A DNA stretch of 64,000 bases from Nesterenkonia xinjiangensis (GTDB lineage: Bacteria; Actinomycetota; Actinomycetes; Actinomycetales; Micrococcaceae): NCBI RefSeq assembly GCF_013410745.1, contig NZ_JACCFY010000001.1:2108001-2172000 (forward strand). The letters are read 5' to 3'. The notes under the pieces were generated by a model. That model saw nothing but the letters and a program-made list of their open reading frames with translations, was not told the DNA's origin and searched no databases. Positions 1 to 8,152 of this stretch are shown here, one piece after another. Numbering within the stretch: the stretch's first letter is position 1; each line of letters starts with the position of its first letter. Both the position numbers and the translations under genes were made by a program.

Positions 1-58
1 TGACGATGTACGCTGAGGGGCGCTGATCTCTCGGCGTCATCGTCAGCCCTTTCGGGCT
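1..58. other. Two nested hairpins at the left window edge
   Basis: TGACGATG at 1-8 pairs with CATCGTCA at 38-45, and the stem continues inward with mismatches. A compact second hairpin, AGCCC-TTTC-GGGCT, sits at 45-58. Neither is followed by a T-run. They may be the terminator of a gene lying left of the window, which cannot be checked here. No open reading frame in 1-533 looks like a protein. Confidence 0.4.
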
Positions 59-144
59 CCACACACTCCGTCGGCGGCTTCTCTCATGCCGCTGGCCGGT
101 TGCGGATCGCTGCCCATCCATGTCGGGTGGCTCGCCGTGCGGCG

Positions 145-197
145 GACGGCGCCGGTGCAGTTCTTCCGTTCGCGGGAAGAGCCGCACCGGCGCCGTC
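145..197. repeat. Long perfect-arm hairpin
   Basis: A 14-bp perfect inverted repeat has arms at 145-158 (GACGGCGCCGGTGC) and 184-197. An inner partial stem pairs TTCTTCC (161-167) with GGAAGA (175-180). It lies in non-coding DNA and could be a terminator or an intergenic palindromic element. I saw no second copy in the window. Confidence 0.5.
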
Positions 198-220
198 GTC
201 GTGTCAGGCCCCCCATCTGC

Positions 221-304
221 CTCCAGTGGCCGAGAATTCCTGCATCCTTCCGATGGCACGCCGGTCATGGGCCTGAGATGTCGTCATTCGTGGCCACTGG
301 ATCC
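221..304. repeat. Degenerate copy of palindromic repeat family A
   Basis: This segment has the same outline as the two intact family A copies at 5872-5957 and 6753-6837: CCAGTGGCC at the left end, a central GGCACGCCGGTCA-like core, a GAGATG segment, then ATTCGTGGCCACTGG at the right end. It has many substitutions and looks decayed. The rest of 305-533 holds nothing I can identify. Confidence 0.6.
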
Positions 305-533
305 GTCGGCCGTCGGAGGCACCGACGTCGGCGTCGGCGTCTCCTCGTGACAGGAGGATCCCCACCCTGTGGCGGGCGGCCATCACGTCGTCGTTCACGG
401 CGAGCCGTTCCCCGGTGGCCGCGCCCTCGGTGTCCTCCAGAGTGCGCAGTCAGCCCAGCTCCTGATCGTTGCCGGTCCCTGATCCTGCGGGGCAGCTGAG
501 GACAGCGACGCGTCCAGCGCCGTTTGCCTGGTC

Positions 534-1283
534 CTACACCTGCTGCCCGATGAGCTCGGCGGCCCGCAGCACTTCGGGGACCCGCCGTCTCAGCGCCTCG
601 ACGCTGACGGTGTCGTCGTGGGCGACGATGTTCAAGACGCCTGCGACCTCGCCGCGTGCACTGCGTATCACGGCCGCGACGCTCACCGTCCCGAGTACGC
701 GCTCGGAGAGGCCCAGATGGTACCCCGTCTCGCGGATCTCGCTCAGTTCGGAGCGCAGACTCTCGGCAGTCTGCTGTTCTCCCGAGGCGAGCCGGGGTCC
801 GGAGTAGTCCTCGAAGTACTCCTGCAGCTCCTCATCCGGGAGGTGCGCGAGCAGCGGCTTGCCAGCTCCGACGTCGAGAGGGAGTCGTCGGCCGATTGGG
901 AACTGGTAGCGCATCGGCTCCGGCGCCTCCACGCGTGCCGTCAAGATTCGATCAAAACCGGAGCGCACGAAGATCGACGCCGTCAGGCCGGTCGAGTCCG
1001 AGAGCTCGGTCAGGACGGGGCGTGCGGCCTTGACCAGTGGGTCCTGCAGCACGAAGGCGTGAGCCTGAGCCAGCGCCACGGGGCCGAGCGTGTATCCGTT
1101 CTCCGAGGTCTGTGCGTAGCCGCTGTTCACCAACGTGGCCATGATCCGCTGAGTGGTGGCGATGTGCAGCCCTGTCTCACGGGAGACCTCGCTGAGCCTG
1201 ATCGGTGACCGCGCGTTCTCCAGGCTCCGCAGCACGTCGAATGCACGCTCGAGTGTGCGTCCTTTGTTGCCCGACGTGTTCAT
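534..1283 (-). CDS. IclR-family transcriptional regulator
   Basis: The 249-residue protein has an N-terminal winged helix-turn-helix (about residues 8-65, with the pattern RAFDVLRSLE..RLSEVSRETGLH..TTQRIMATL). An IclR effector-binding domain follows (about 75-245). The ATG at 1283 is preferred over an upstream in-frame start at 1361 because AGGAG lies 6-7 nt upstream and IclR proteins begin about here. It is divergent from the dehydrogenase-RraA/TTT transporter cassette starting at 1430, with a 146-bp shared control region. It therefore probably senses the imported acid or a breakdown product and controls that cassette; the ligand cannot be told from sequence. Confidence 0.9.
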   Translation of the reverse strand: MNTSGNKGRTLERAFDVLRSLENARSPIRLSEVSRETGLHIATTQRIMATLVNSGYAQTSENGYTLGPVALAQAHAFVLQDPLVKAARPVLTELSDSTGLTASIFVRSGFDRILTARVEAPEPMRYQFPIGRRLPLDVGAGKPLLAHLPDEELQEYFEDYSGPRLASGEQQTAESLRSELSEIRETGYHLGLSERVLGTVSVAAVIRSARGEVAGVLNIVAHDDTVSVEALRRRVPEVLRAAELIGQQV

Positions 1284-1429
1284 AGAACTCCTGTCGTCTC
1301 GACGGTGGCACCTCTTCATTCTCCACGAGTGTGCCTCTCGCGGAGGTGTGGTTGACAACACGCGCGATGCCGTGTGATTGTAGGCACACTCATAAGATGA
1401 GAGTAACTATCACTCAGCGAGAGGCATTG
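1284..1429. promoter_or_regulatory. Divergent control region, iclR / dehydrogenase-RraA cassette
   Basis: A good -35 (TTGACA, 1352-1357) and a possible -10 (TAAGAT, 1393-1398) are seen but are too far apart to pair, so each may belong to a different promoter. An imperfect dyad, TGAGAGT-N5-TCACTCA, lies at about 1398-1416 just upstream of the ribosome-binding site (GAGAGG) of the cassette. It is a candidate IclR operator, by position only. Confidence 0.35.
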
Positions 1430-2773
1430 ATGACTGTAGCAGTTCTGGGGCTCGGCGAGGCGGGCCAGGTCTTCGCACGGGCCTTCAACCAGGCGGGAGT
1501 ACACGTCGTGGGGTTCGACCCTGGGCCGGCCACGACTCCCGACGGCGTGCGCCGTGCAGCCACTGCAGCCGAGGCCGTCGTGGAGGCGGACTTCGTGCTG
1601 TCGCTGACCACCGCGCGCTACGCCGTCTCCGCGGCAGAGGAGTGCCGAGCGGCCCTGCGCCCCGGCGCCCTGTACCTGGACCTCAACGCTTCCTCTCCTG
1701 CAGTGAAGAAATCTGTGGCTGGAGTCCTCGACGGCGCCGCGCAGGTTGTCGACGGCGCGGTCATCGGCTCCGTGCGGGCCTTCGGAGCCACCGTTCAGGT
1801 CCTCCTCTCGGGGAAGGCGAGCGGGGAAGCCGAGCAACAGCTCAGGCGAGTCGGCACCCGCACCGAGATCCTCGGTGCGGAGGTCGGCGACGCCTCGCGG
1901 CGCAAGTTGCTGCGCAGCATCTTCATGAAGGGCCTCAGCGCGCTGGTGCAGGAGTCCCTGGAGGCCGCGGCCGGCGCCGGCGACGAACAGTGGGTGCGTC
2001 AGCAGATGGCGGAGGCGCTCGTCGGAGGTGAGTCCACAGTGGACCGTCTGGACAGCGGCATCCGGATCCACGCCCGTCGGCGCAGTCAGGAGCTGGCCGA
2101 CAGCCTCGACCTCATCCAGGACTTGGAGGGCACCTGGCCCATGACCTTGGGGGCACGGGAGCGGCACCTGCTGCTGGCCCGACGGGCTGAGGACGTCTCG
2201 CCCGCTCTCGAGGTGCTGCGGCGCACGCCCACCGCCGCTCTCGGCGACGGCAGCGACCGGCTGGGATTCGTCGGCGCGGACCTGCACCCGGTGTGGGACT
2301 GCCCGCAGATCGCAGGACCGGCGCTGACGGTCCAGACCCAGGCCGGCGACAACTTCGCCATCCACCAAGCCCTGGCCTGTGTGAAGCCCGGGCAGATCCT
2401 CGTCGTCTCCGGAGAGCGGGGACGCGAACGGGCACTCATCGGGGACCTGATCGCTGAGCGGGCGAAGAAGGCGGGCGTCGCCGGGATGATCCTCGACGCC
2501 CCGGTGCGCGATGCCGCCGGCATCGCCGAGGTCGGCCTGCCCGTCTGGGCGGCCGGCATCTCGGCCGCCGGACCTTATAAGTCAGGCCCCGCCAGGCTGG
2601 GGCGGCCCGTCGCCGTCGGGCATGCTGTGTGCAACCCCGGTGACATCGTGGTCGCTGATGCCGAGGGCATCCTCTTCCTGGCCCCGGAGGAAGCCACCGC
2701 CGCGGCGGAGGCCGCCGAAGCGGTTCTGGCAGACGAATCCGCGCGGCGCGAGTCCATTCGCAGCACCACCTAG
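1430..2773 (+). CDS. Fused NAD(P)-binding hydroxyacid dehydrogenase (DUF1932) and RraA-like aldolase/decarboxylase
   Basis: The 447-residue protein has two domains. Residues 1-245 form a 6-phosphogluconate/3-hydroxyisobutyrate-dehydrogenase-like unit: a Rossmann GLGEAG motif at residues 6-11, then a DUF1932-type helical domain around KLLRSIFMKGLSALVQE. Residues about 255-440 are RraA-like, the fold shared by 4-hydroxy-4-methyl-2-oxoglutarate aldolase and some oxaloacetate decarboxylases. The RraA part keeps the catalytic Arg-Asp pair in LDAPVRDAAGI. The ATG at 1430 is chosen because GAGAGG lies just upstream. Inference: the first domain oxidises a beta-hydroxy acid and the second cleaves or decarboxylates the keto product. 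The TTT transporter genes follow directly, so the substrate is probably an imported di- or tricarboxylate. Confidence 0.85.
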   Translation: MTVAVLGLGEAGQVFARAFNQAGVHVVGFDPGPATTPDGVRRAATAAEAVVEADFVLSLTTARYAVSAAEECRAALRPGALYLDLNASSPAVKKSVAGVLDGAAQVVDGAVIGSVRAFGATVQVLLSGKASGEAEQQLRRVGTRTEILGAEVGDASRRKLLRSIFMKGLSALVQESLEAAAGAGDEQWVRQQMAEALVGGESTVDRLDSGIRIHARRRSQELADSLDLIQDLEGTWPMTLGARERHLLLARRAEDVSPALEVLRRTPTAALGDGSDRLGFVGADLHPVWDCPQIAGPALTVQTQAGDNFAIHQALACVKPGQILVVSGERGRERALIGDLIAERAKKAGVAGMILDAPVRDAAGIAEVGLPVWAAGISAAGPYKSGPARLGRPVAVGHAVCNPGDIVVADAEGILFLAPEEATAAAEAAEAVLADESARRESIRSTT

Positions 2774-2812
2774 ACCACGACCACGACGCCATTCCACAAC
2801 TTGGGAGGAACC

Positions 2813-3790
2813 ATGAAGGACACCCACACCCGCACCACACTCATCACCGGGATACTGGCCGTGCCGGCGCTGGCCCTGACCGCCTGCGGCGGTCAGGCTG
2901 ACGGAGACGACGCGGAGAGTTTCCCCGACGAGACCATCACCTTCATCACCGCCTTCGCCGCAGGCGGGGCGAACGACTCGCTGGCCCGCATGCTGGCCGA
3001 GCACACCGAGACCGTCGACGAGGACTACGACTTCGTCATCGAGAACATCGACGGCGGGTCCGGTTCCGTGGGTCAGGCCGAAGGGGCCCAGGCGGACCCG
3101 GACGGGCACACCCTGCTGCTGGTCACGCCCTCGATCATCACCAATCCGATGTTCAACGACGTGCCGTACACCCACGATTCCTTCGAACCGGTCATTCTCA
3201 TCAACAGCGAGCCCCACGTGCTGCTCGTCAACGCTGACGCTCCCTATGACGACTTCGCCTCCTTCGTCGAGCACGCCGAGGAGAACCCTGGACAGGTCAG
3301 CATCGGTGTCTCCGGGGCTGAGACCACCACCGCTTTCACAAGCCGTGACCTGGCCAGCGCGGCTGGGATCGAGACCACCACGGTGCCTCACGACGGGACG
3401 GCCGACGCCCTGCTGCAGGCTCAGGGTGGACACATCGACGGCGCGGTCGCCGGGGGACTCACCGAGGCACAGTCCGCGATCGACGAGGGCAGTCTGAAGC
3501 CCATTCTGGTGTTCGACGACGAGCGGCTCGAGGATATGCCGGACGTCCCCACGGCGAGCGAGCAGGACCTGGACACCATGCACAGCTCCTGGCGTGGCGT
3601 TGCCGTGCCCGAGGGCACGGACCCGGAGATCATCCAGGCCCTGCACGACGTCTTCCAGGAGGCGCTGGAGACCCCGGGCTACGAGGAGGCCTCCGAGAAC
3701 CTGAATCTCTCCATCGACTACGCCGGCCCGGAGGACTTCCAGTCGCTGATCGATGCCACCTACGAGACCTACTCGGACTATGAGGACTGA
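2813..3790 (+). CDS. tctC: TctC-type solute-binding lipoprotein of a tripartite tricarboxylate transporter
   Basis: The 325-residue extracytoplasmic binding protein has a lipoprotein signal peptide with lipobox LTAC (Cys25). The mature part follows the BugT/TctC pattern: ITFITAFAAGGANDSLARML near the N-terminus, a GSVGQAEGAQADPDGHTLL segment, and a C-terminal YAGPEDFQSLID-like element. The ATG at 2813 has a GGGAGGA ribosome-binding site. It should catch a carboxylate outside the membrane and hand it to TctA/TctB, whose genes follow. BugT proteins bind many different acids, so the ligand is unknown; the upstream fusion enzyme hints at a hydroxy-dicarboxylate or tricarboxylate. Confidence 0.9.
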   Translation: MKDTHTRTTLITGILAVPALALTACGGQADGDDAESFPDETITFITAFAAGGANDSLARMLAEHTETVDEDYDFVIENIDGGSGSVGQAEGAQADPDGHTLLLVTPSIITNPMFNDVPYTHDSFEPVILINSEPHVLLVNADAPYDDFASFVEHAEENPGQVSIGVSGAETTTAFTSRDLASAAGIETTTVPHDGTADALLQAQGGHIDGAVAGGLTEAQSAIDEGSLKPILVFDDERLEDMPDVPTASEQDLDTMHSSWRGVAVPEGTDPEIIQALHDVFQEALETPGYEEASENLNLSIDYAGPEDFQSLIDATYETYSDYED

Positions 3791-3828
3791 TCCTCATCGT
3801 GCGTGTTCTCGACCAAGGACGGTGAACC

Positions 3829-4296
3829 ATGAAGGTCAGATCGGTTGAGCTGATCGTGCTGCTCGGCCTCGCGGCGGCCGGGGTCTGGTATCTGGTCAGC
3901 GCAGTGGATTTCCTGGAGGCCGAAGAGCAGGACTATTTCCTGAACCCTGGGTTCTTCCCCACCATTCTGGGCTGTGTGCTGCTGCTGTTCATCGCGGTCA
4001 GCCTCCTGCAGACGCTGCTCAGCAAGACCAACAGGGAGGCATTTCCGGAGAGCAACACCCGCCGGGTGATCCTGGTCATCGGGCTGACGGCCGCCTACCT
4101 CCTGCTCTGGAGCATGATCGAGCCGCTGTTCTACCTGTTCACCGTCCTGTTCTTCCTGGCGGTCTCCCTGGTGCTGACCCTGAAGAGAGGAGCCCCGCTG
4201 CTGCCGGCGATCGCCAGGCTCGGGCTGGTCGCCGTCCTGCTCACCGGACTGGTCTACCTCATCTTCGACGTCACGTTCGGGATCTCCCTGACATGA
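3829..4296 (+). CDS. tctB: TctB small membrane subunit of the tripartite tricarboxylate transporter
   Basis: The 155-residue protein has four predicted hydrophobic helices: LIVLLGLAAAGVWYLV at the N-terminus, a helix around FFPTILGCVLLLFIAV, a VILVIGLTAAYLLLW plus LFYLFTVLFFLAVSLVL pair, and a C-terminal helix. Length and topology match TctB, the small, poorly conserved membrane subunit. It lies 38 bp after tctC and 34 bp before tctA. Its identity comes largely from context, since TctB proteins share little sequence. Confidence 0.88.
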   Translation: MKVRSVELIVLLGLAAAGVWYLVSAVDFLEAEEQDYFLNPGFFPTILGCVLLLFIAVSLLQTLLSKTNREAFPESNTRRVILVIGLTAAYLLLWSMIEPLFYLFTVLFFLAVSLVLTLKRGAPLLPAIARLGLVAVLLTGLVYLIFDVTFGISLT

Positions 4297-4330
4297 CGGC
4301 CGCCTCGCCGCCCCGAAAGGACGTGTACAC

Positions 4331-5857
4331 ATGGGCTTGACGGAATTCGACGTCTCGGTCCTCTTCGATCCGCTCAACATCGTCGCCATCCTGGTCGGCT
4401 CCCTGGCAGGCATGTTCTTCGGTGCCATCCCGGGTGTCGGAGCGATGGTGGTGCTGGTCCTCTTCCTGCCCATCTCGTTCCTCCTGCCGCCACTGCCTGC
4501 GGTGCTCCTGCTGCTGGCCGTGTATCAGTCGAGCGAGTACGGCGGGTCGATCTCCAGCATCATCCTGGGGATCCCCGGTTCGCCGTCGAATGTGGCGACG
4601 ATCCTCGACGGGCATCCGATGGCACAGAGCGGGATGCCGGGGAAGGCGCTGGGGTACTCGCTGTGGGCGAGCGCGATCGGCGGTCTCGTCGGAGGGCTCG
4701 CGCTGCTCTTCCTGGCGGTCCCAATCGCGGCCTTCGCGATGACGCTCAGCTATCCGGAGTACTTCCTCCTGGGGATGCTCGGCATCCTCGCCGTGGCGGT
4801 GATCAGCTCCCACGATCTGGTCCGCAGCATCATCTCGGCGATCCTGGGACTCATGGTCGGCACCGTGGGCATGGACCTCATCACCGGCGCCCCGCGGTTC
4901 ACCGGGGGCCAGATGGAGCTCTACAGCGGGTTCACACTCGTGGCGATCATCCTCGGAATGTTCGCTTTCTCCGAGGTCATCACGATGATCCGTGACAACG
5001 GGAGCCAGCCGGCACCCGATACTCTGTCGGTGAAGACGAAGGTCCCGTTCGCGGAGCTGAGGACGACGGCCAAGGCAACCACCGGGGGCAGCATCATCGG
5101 CTCGCTGATCGGGATCTTCCCCGGCACGGGCTCTGGGACCGCTTCGTGGTTCGGCTACAGCCTGGCGAAGAAGCTCTCCAGGAACCCTGACAGATTCGGC
5201 AAGGGGAGTCCCGAGGGCATCGCCGGCGCTGAATCCGCCAACAACTCCTCAGTGGGCGGGTCCCTCCTGCCGCTGCTGACCCTCGGGGTCCCCGGGTCGC
5301 CGGCCATCGCGATCGTGATGGGAGCCTTCCTCATGCATGGCATCGTGCCCGGCCCCAACATCTTCGCCGAGGAACCCACTCTCACCTACGGAATCCTCTT
5401 CGGCTTCCTGCTCACTTCAGTGGCGATGTTCTTCTCCGGGAAGCTGGTGACGCCCATCTTCTCGCGGGTGCTGAAGATTCCCAGTGAGATGCTCATCCCC
5501 GCCGTCCTGCTCATCTCGATCGTCGGCGTCTATGCGGCGAACACCTCGAGCTTCGAGCTGTGGGTCGCACTCACCGTCGGTGTGATCGCCTACTTCATGA
5601 GGAACCTTGGTTTCTCGCTCCCTGCCTTCGTGCTGGCGTTCGTGCTCAGCGGGATCATCGAGGAGAACTTCCGCCGTGCCCTGCTGGTTTCGGGCGGGGA
5701 CCTTACGATCTTCGTGACCAGGCCCTTCTCTCTCGTCCTGGTCCTGATCATCGTCGGTCTCGTGGGCCTGGGCATCTGGGGCAAGGTCAGGGGCACTCGG
5801 CGCGAGAAGATCCTCGCCGAGGTGCAGGGGACTGACGAGCAGGAGTCCAAGGCCTGA
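4331..5857 (+). CDS. tctA: TctA large permease subunit of the tripartite tricarboxylate transporter
   Basis: The 508-residue polytopic protein carries both halves of the TctA signature: GAIPGVGAMVVLV-type near residue 36 and GIFPGTGSGTASWFGYS near residue 260, followed by the conserved PEGIAGAESANN and LGVPGSPAIA stretches. About 11-12 membrane segments are visible. It forms the substrate channel of the secondary TTT system with TctB and TctC. It is the last gene of the cassette; a family A palindrome begins 15 nt after the stop and probably ends the transcript. Confidence 0.95.
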   Translation: MGLTEFDVSVLFDPLNIVAILVGSLAGMFFGAIPGVGAMVVLVLFLPISFLLPPLPAVLLLLAVYQSSEYGGSISSIILGIPGSPSNVATILDGHPMAQSGMPGKALGYSLWASAIGGLVGGLALLFLAVPIAAFAMTLSYPEYFLLGMLGILAVAVISSHDLVRSIISAILGLMVGTVGMDLITGAPRFTGGQMELYSGFTLVAIILGMFAFSEVITMIRDNGSQPAPDTLSVKTKVPFAELRTTAKATTGGSIIGSLIGIFPGTGSGTASWFGYSLAKKLSRNPDRFGKGSPEGIAGAESANNSSVGGSLLPLLTLGVPGSPAIAIVMGAFLMHGIVPGPNIFAEEPTLTYGILFGFLLTSVAMFFSGKLVTPIFSRVLKIPSEMLIPAVLLISIVGVYAANTSSFELWVALTVGVIAYFMRNLGFSLPAFVLAFVLSGIIEENFRRALLVSGGDLTIFVTRPFSLVLVLIIVGLVGLGIWGKVRGTRREKILAEVQGTDEQESKA

Positions 5858-5871
5858 CCTGTCCTCCACCC

Positions 5872-5957
5872 GCATCCAGTGGCCACGAATCACGGGATCT
5901 GCCCGGTGACACGCCGGTCAGGGGCCCGAGATGCCGGGATTCGTGGCCACTCGATGC
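5872..5957. repeat. Palindromic repeat family A, copy 1
   Basis: This 86-bp element has inverted ends GCATC(C/G)AGTGGCCAC extending to about 25 nt per arm with a few mismatches. The core is rich in CCGGTGACACGCCGGTC. Apart from the outermost base or two it matches the copy at 6753-6837 except at one position (GCCCGGTGAC against GCCCGATGAC). It lies between the convergent stops of tctA and the kinase gene, so it may act as a bidirectional terminator. The long conserved core argues for a dispersed repeat family rather than two unrelated terminators. Confidence 0.85.
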
Positions 5958-5972
5958 AGTGAGAACACTTCT

Positions 5973-6725
5973 TCAGCGGCGGGGCCGCAGCGCCTCACGC
6001 CAGATCCGCTCGTGCGCGAGCACATATGCGGTCGCCGCAGCCCAATGCGCGCCGTGGCCCGTGAGGTACATGCTTCCCCACGGCTCGCGGCCGCTCGTGT
6101 GGGATTCGCGCAGCAGCCGGCACATGGCTGCGGTGCGGTCGCCCATGGCCTCGGGGAGGGCGGAACGCAGCGCGTGGTCCGCGCCGTACCCGTCGACGAA
6201 TGCGGCGAGTCGGGCAGCCGCCGTCTCCGGATCCTCCGCAGGGTCATTCGCGGTGAAGGCCTGTGCGGAGTAGGCCAAGTCCCAGAGCCGACTGCTGGGT
6301 CCCGCGCCGTCCCAGTCGATGAACACGAAGCGCTCGCCGACCACCAGGTTCCAGGGGGCGAGGTCGTTGTGGCAGATCAGCTCGTGCTCCGGGGCGGGGA
6401 GGACGTTCTCCCAGGGAGCGTCCTCGTCGGGACGGTGCTGCGCGGCGACGTCGTGGATGCGCCGCACCAACGCGCCCACTCTGTGCAGCTCGTCAGAGGT
6501 GAGTCGACGAGCCTCGACCATGGGACCAGGGATGAACTCCAGGATCTGGCGGCCTCGGCTGTCCCTGCCCAGCACTCGGGGCACGTCGATGCCATGGTTC
6601 CCCAGATGGGTCAGGAAGGCGTGGACGCTCGCCGTCGCAGAGCTCCACGGCTTGCGGACCGTGCCTCCGACCCGGACGACGTCGTCGCTGACATTGCCGC
6701 CGGTCAGCGGCTGCTCGTGATCCAC
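5973..6725 (-). CDS. Aminoglycoside-phosphotransferase-fold kinase
   Basis: The 250-residue protein has a Brenner motif, HND-x4-N (His119, Asp121, Asn126, in ICHNDLAPWN), and a metal-binding DWD (Asp137/Asp139, in FIDWDGAG). These are the catalytic loop and DFG-equivalent of APH/choline-kinase-like enzymes. The start is GTG at 6725, six bases after a TAGCCT -10-like hexamer, so a leaderless start is likely. Members phosphorylate antibiotics, homoserine, choline or sugars; the acceptor cannot be predicted. The gene stands alone between two family A repeats, unlike its operon-borne neighbours. Confidence 0.82.
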   Translation of the reverse strand: MDHEQPLTGGNVSDDVVRVGGTVRKPWSSATASVHAFLTHLGNHGIDVPRVLGRDSRGRQILEFIPGPMVEARRLTSDELHRVGALVRRIHDVAAQHRPDEDAPWENVLPAPEHELICHNDLAPWNLVVGERFVFIDWDGAGPSSRLWDLAYSAQAFTANDPAEDPETAAARLAAFVDGYGADHALRSALPEAMGDRTAAMCRLLRESHTSGREPWGSMYLTGHGAHWAAATAYVLAHERIWREALRPRR

Positions 6726-6731
6726 AGCTCC

Positions 6732-6737
6732 AGGCTA
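6732..6737 (-). promoter_or_regulatory. Leaderless -10 hexamer TAGCCT of the kinase gene
   Basis: On the minus strand TAGCCT is followed by 6 nt and then GTG. This is the TANNNT-N6-8-start arrangement of actinobacterial leaderless promoters. GGAG in the gap is too close to the start to work as a normal ribosome-binding site. Confidence 0.5.
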
Positions 6738-6752
6738 GTGCGTCGCCCCGCC

Positions 6753-6837
6753 CATCCAGTGGCCACGAATCACGGGATCTGCCCGATGACACGCCGGTCA
6801 GGGGCCCGAGATGCCGGGATTCGTGGCCACTCGATGC
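6753..6837. repeat. Palindromic repeat family A, copy 2
   Basis: This copy is nearly identical to copy 1 (5872-5957) and in the same orientation. It begins 7 nt past the hisD stop codon and lies upstream of the kinase gene. The two copies therefore flank the kinase as direct repeats of a palindrome, an arrangement that could allow deletion or capture of the gene by recombination. Confidence 0.85.
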
Positions 6838-6844
6838 GGAGGCG

Positions 6845-8152
6845 TCAGCGGAAGCGGACCTCCACTGCTTCCCCGTGCGCCGGAAGCCCTTCGGCGGCGG
6901 CCAGGGCACTGACGTGGCGGGCCACCTGACCTAGTCCCTCGCGCCCGTAGCGGATGACCTGCTGGGAGCGCAGGAAGCTGGTCACGTTCAGCCCGGAGCT
7001 GTAGGCGGAGGCTCCGCCGGTGGGCAGTACGTGGTTGGAGCCGGCGCAGTAGTCGCCCAGCGAGACCGGAGTGTAGGAACCAAGGAACACCGCCCCGGCA
7101 TTGTGGATACGGTCGGACAGGGCGACGTCGTCGCCGGTCATGATCTCCAGGTGCTCGGCCCCGTAGGCGTTGGCGACCTCGACCGCCACGTCCAAGGAGT
7201 CCACCACCAGCACCGCCGACTGCGAACCTGTCAGCGACTGCTTCACCCGGTCGACATGCGGGGTCTGCGCGGCCTGCTCATCCACTGCGGTGAGGACCCG
7301 CTCGGCCAGCGTCATCGAGTCGGTCACCAGCACTGCCGCGGCCAGCTCGTCATGCTCGGCCTGGGAGATCAGATCCGCCGCCACCAGGGAGGGATCTGCG
7401 GAGTCGTCGGCCAGCACCATGATCTCCGTGGGTCCGGCCTCGGCGTCGATGCCCACCACGCCCTGCACCGCACGCTTGGCGGTGGCCACGAAGATGTTTC
7501 CCGGGCCGGTGATGAGCTTCACCGGCGGGCACACCTGGTGCCCGGCGGCGTCACGGGCGCCGTAGGCGAACATCGCCACCGCCTGTGCGCCGCCGACGGC
7601 GTAGACCTCCTCGATGCCGAGCAGGTGCGCCGCCGCCAGGACGGTGGGGTGCGGGTACCCGCCGAAGTCCTTCTGCGGCGGGGAGGCCACGGCCAGCGAG
7701 CTGACGCCGGCGACCTGGGCCGGCACCACGTTCATCACCACCGAGGAGGGGTACACCGCCTGGCCGCCCGGTACGTAGAGCCCCACCCGTTCGATCGGGA
7801 CCCACCGGTTGGTGATCCGCGCATCCGGGCCCGGCGACACCACCGACGCGGCAGGCAGCTGGGCCGAATGGACCTCCCGGGCCCGCTCGATCAGGGTCTC
7901 CAGCGCCTCCCGCACCTGGGCGTCCAGGTGGGCGAGGGACTCCTCCAGCTTCCACTGCGGCACCCGCAGGGATGGCGGGCGCACACCGTCGAAGGTCTCG
8001 GAGAGCTCGGTGAGCGCCTCGACGCCGCCTCGGCGCACCTTCTCCAGGATCGGCGCCACCGTCTCGACGGTGGCTGAGATGTCCTGTTCGGCGCGGGGGA
8101 GCACGGTGCTGACGTCTGCGGTGCTGACGCGGAGATCCTTGAGGGTGAGCAT
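6845..8152 (-). CDS. hisD: Histidinol dehydrogenase
   Basis: The 435-residue zinc enzyme oxidises L-histidinol to L-histidine with two NAD, the last step of histidine synthesis. Signatures are all present: VGLYVPGGQAVYPSSVVMN, KLITGPGNIFVATAKR, the GIDAEAGPTEIMVLAD block, the SQAEHD zinc and catalytic region, GAEHLEI, and the C-terminal DYCAGSNHVLPTGG. The ATG at 8152 is preferred over an in-frame start nine codons upstream because GAGGAGG lies 4-5 nt before it. No other his genes are adjacent in this window, so hisD stands alone here. Confidence 0.96.
   Translation of the reverse strand: MLTLKDLRVSTADVSTVLPRAEQDISATVETVAPILEKVRRGGVEALTELSETFDGVRPPSLRVPQWKLEESLAHLDAQVREALETLIERAREVHSAQLPAASVVSPGPDARITNRWVPIERVGLYVPGGQAVYPSSVVMNVVPAQVAGVSSLAVASPPQKDFGGYPHPTVLAAAHLLGIEEVYAVGGAQAVAMFAYGARDAAGHQVCPPVKLITGPGNIFVATAKRAVQGVVGIDAEAGPTEIMVLADDSADPSLVAADLISQAEHDELAAAVLVTDSMTLAERVLTAVDEQAAQTPHVDRVKQSLTGSQSAVLVVDSLDVAVEVANAYGAEHLEIMTGDDVALSDRIHNAGAVFLGSYTPVSLGDYCAGSNHVLPTGGASAYSSGLNVTSFLRSQQVIRYGREGLGQVARHVSALAAAEGLPAHGEAVEVRFR

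Noticed and set aside
86-533. Overlapping short open frames on both strands at the left end
   Set aside because: Translations are Arg/Pro/Ser-rich shadows of GC-rich non-coding DNA, overlap a decayed palindromic repeat, and lack ribosome-binding sites.
5872-6837. Composite transposon around the kinase gene
   Set aside because: The flanking repeats are too short to encode a transposase and no target duplication is visible; only a repeat-bracketed arrangement can be claimed.
5931-6929. 332-residue plus-strand frame over the kinase gene
   Set aside because: Antisense to a clear kinase with catalytic motifs; it has no recognisable domain and crosses both repeats.
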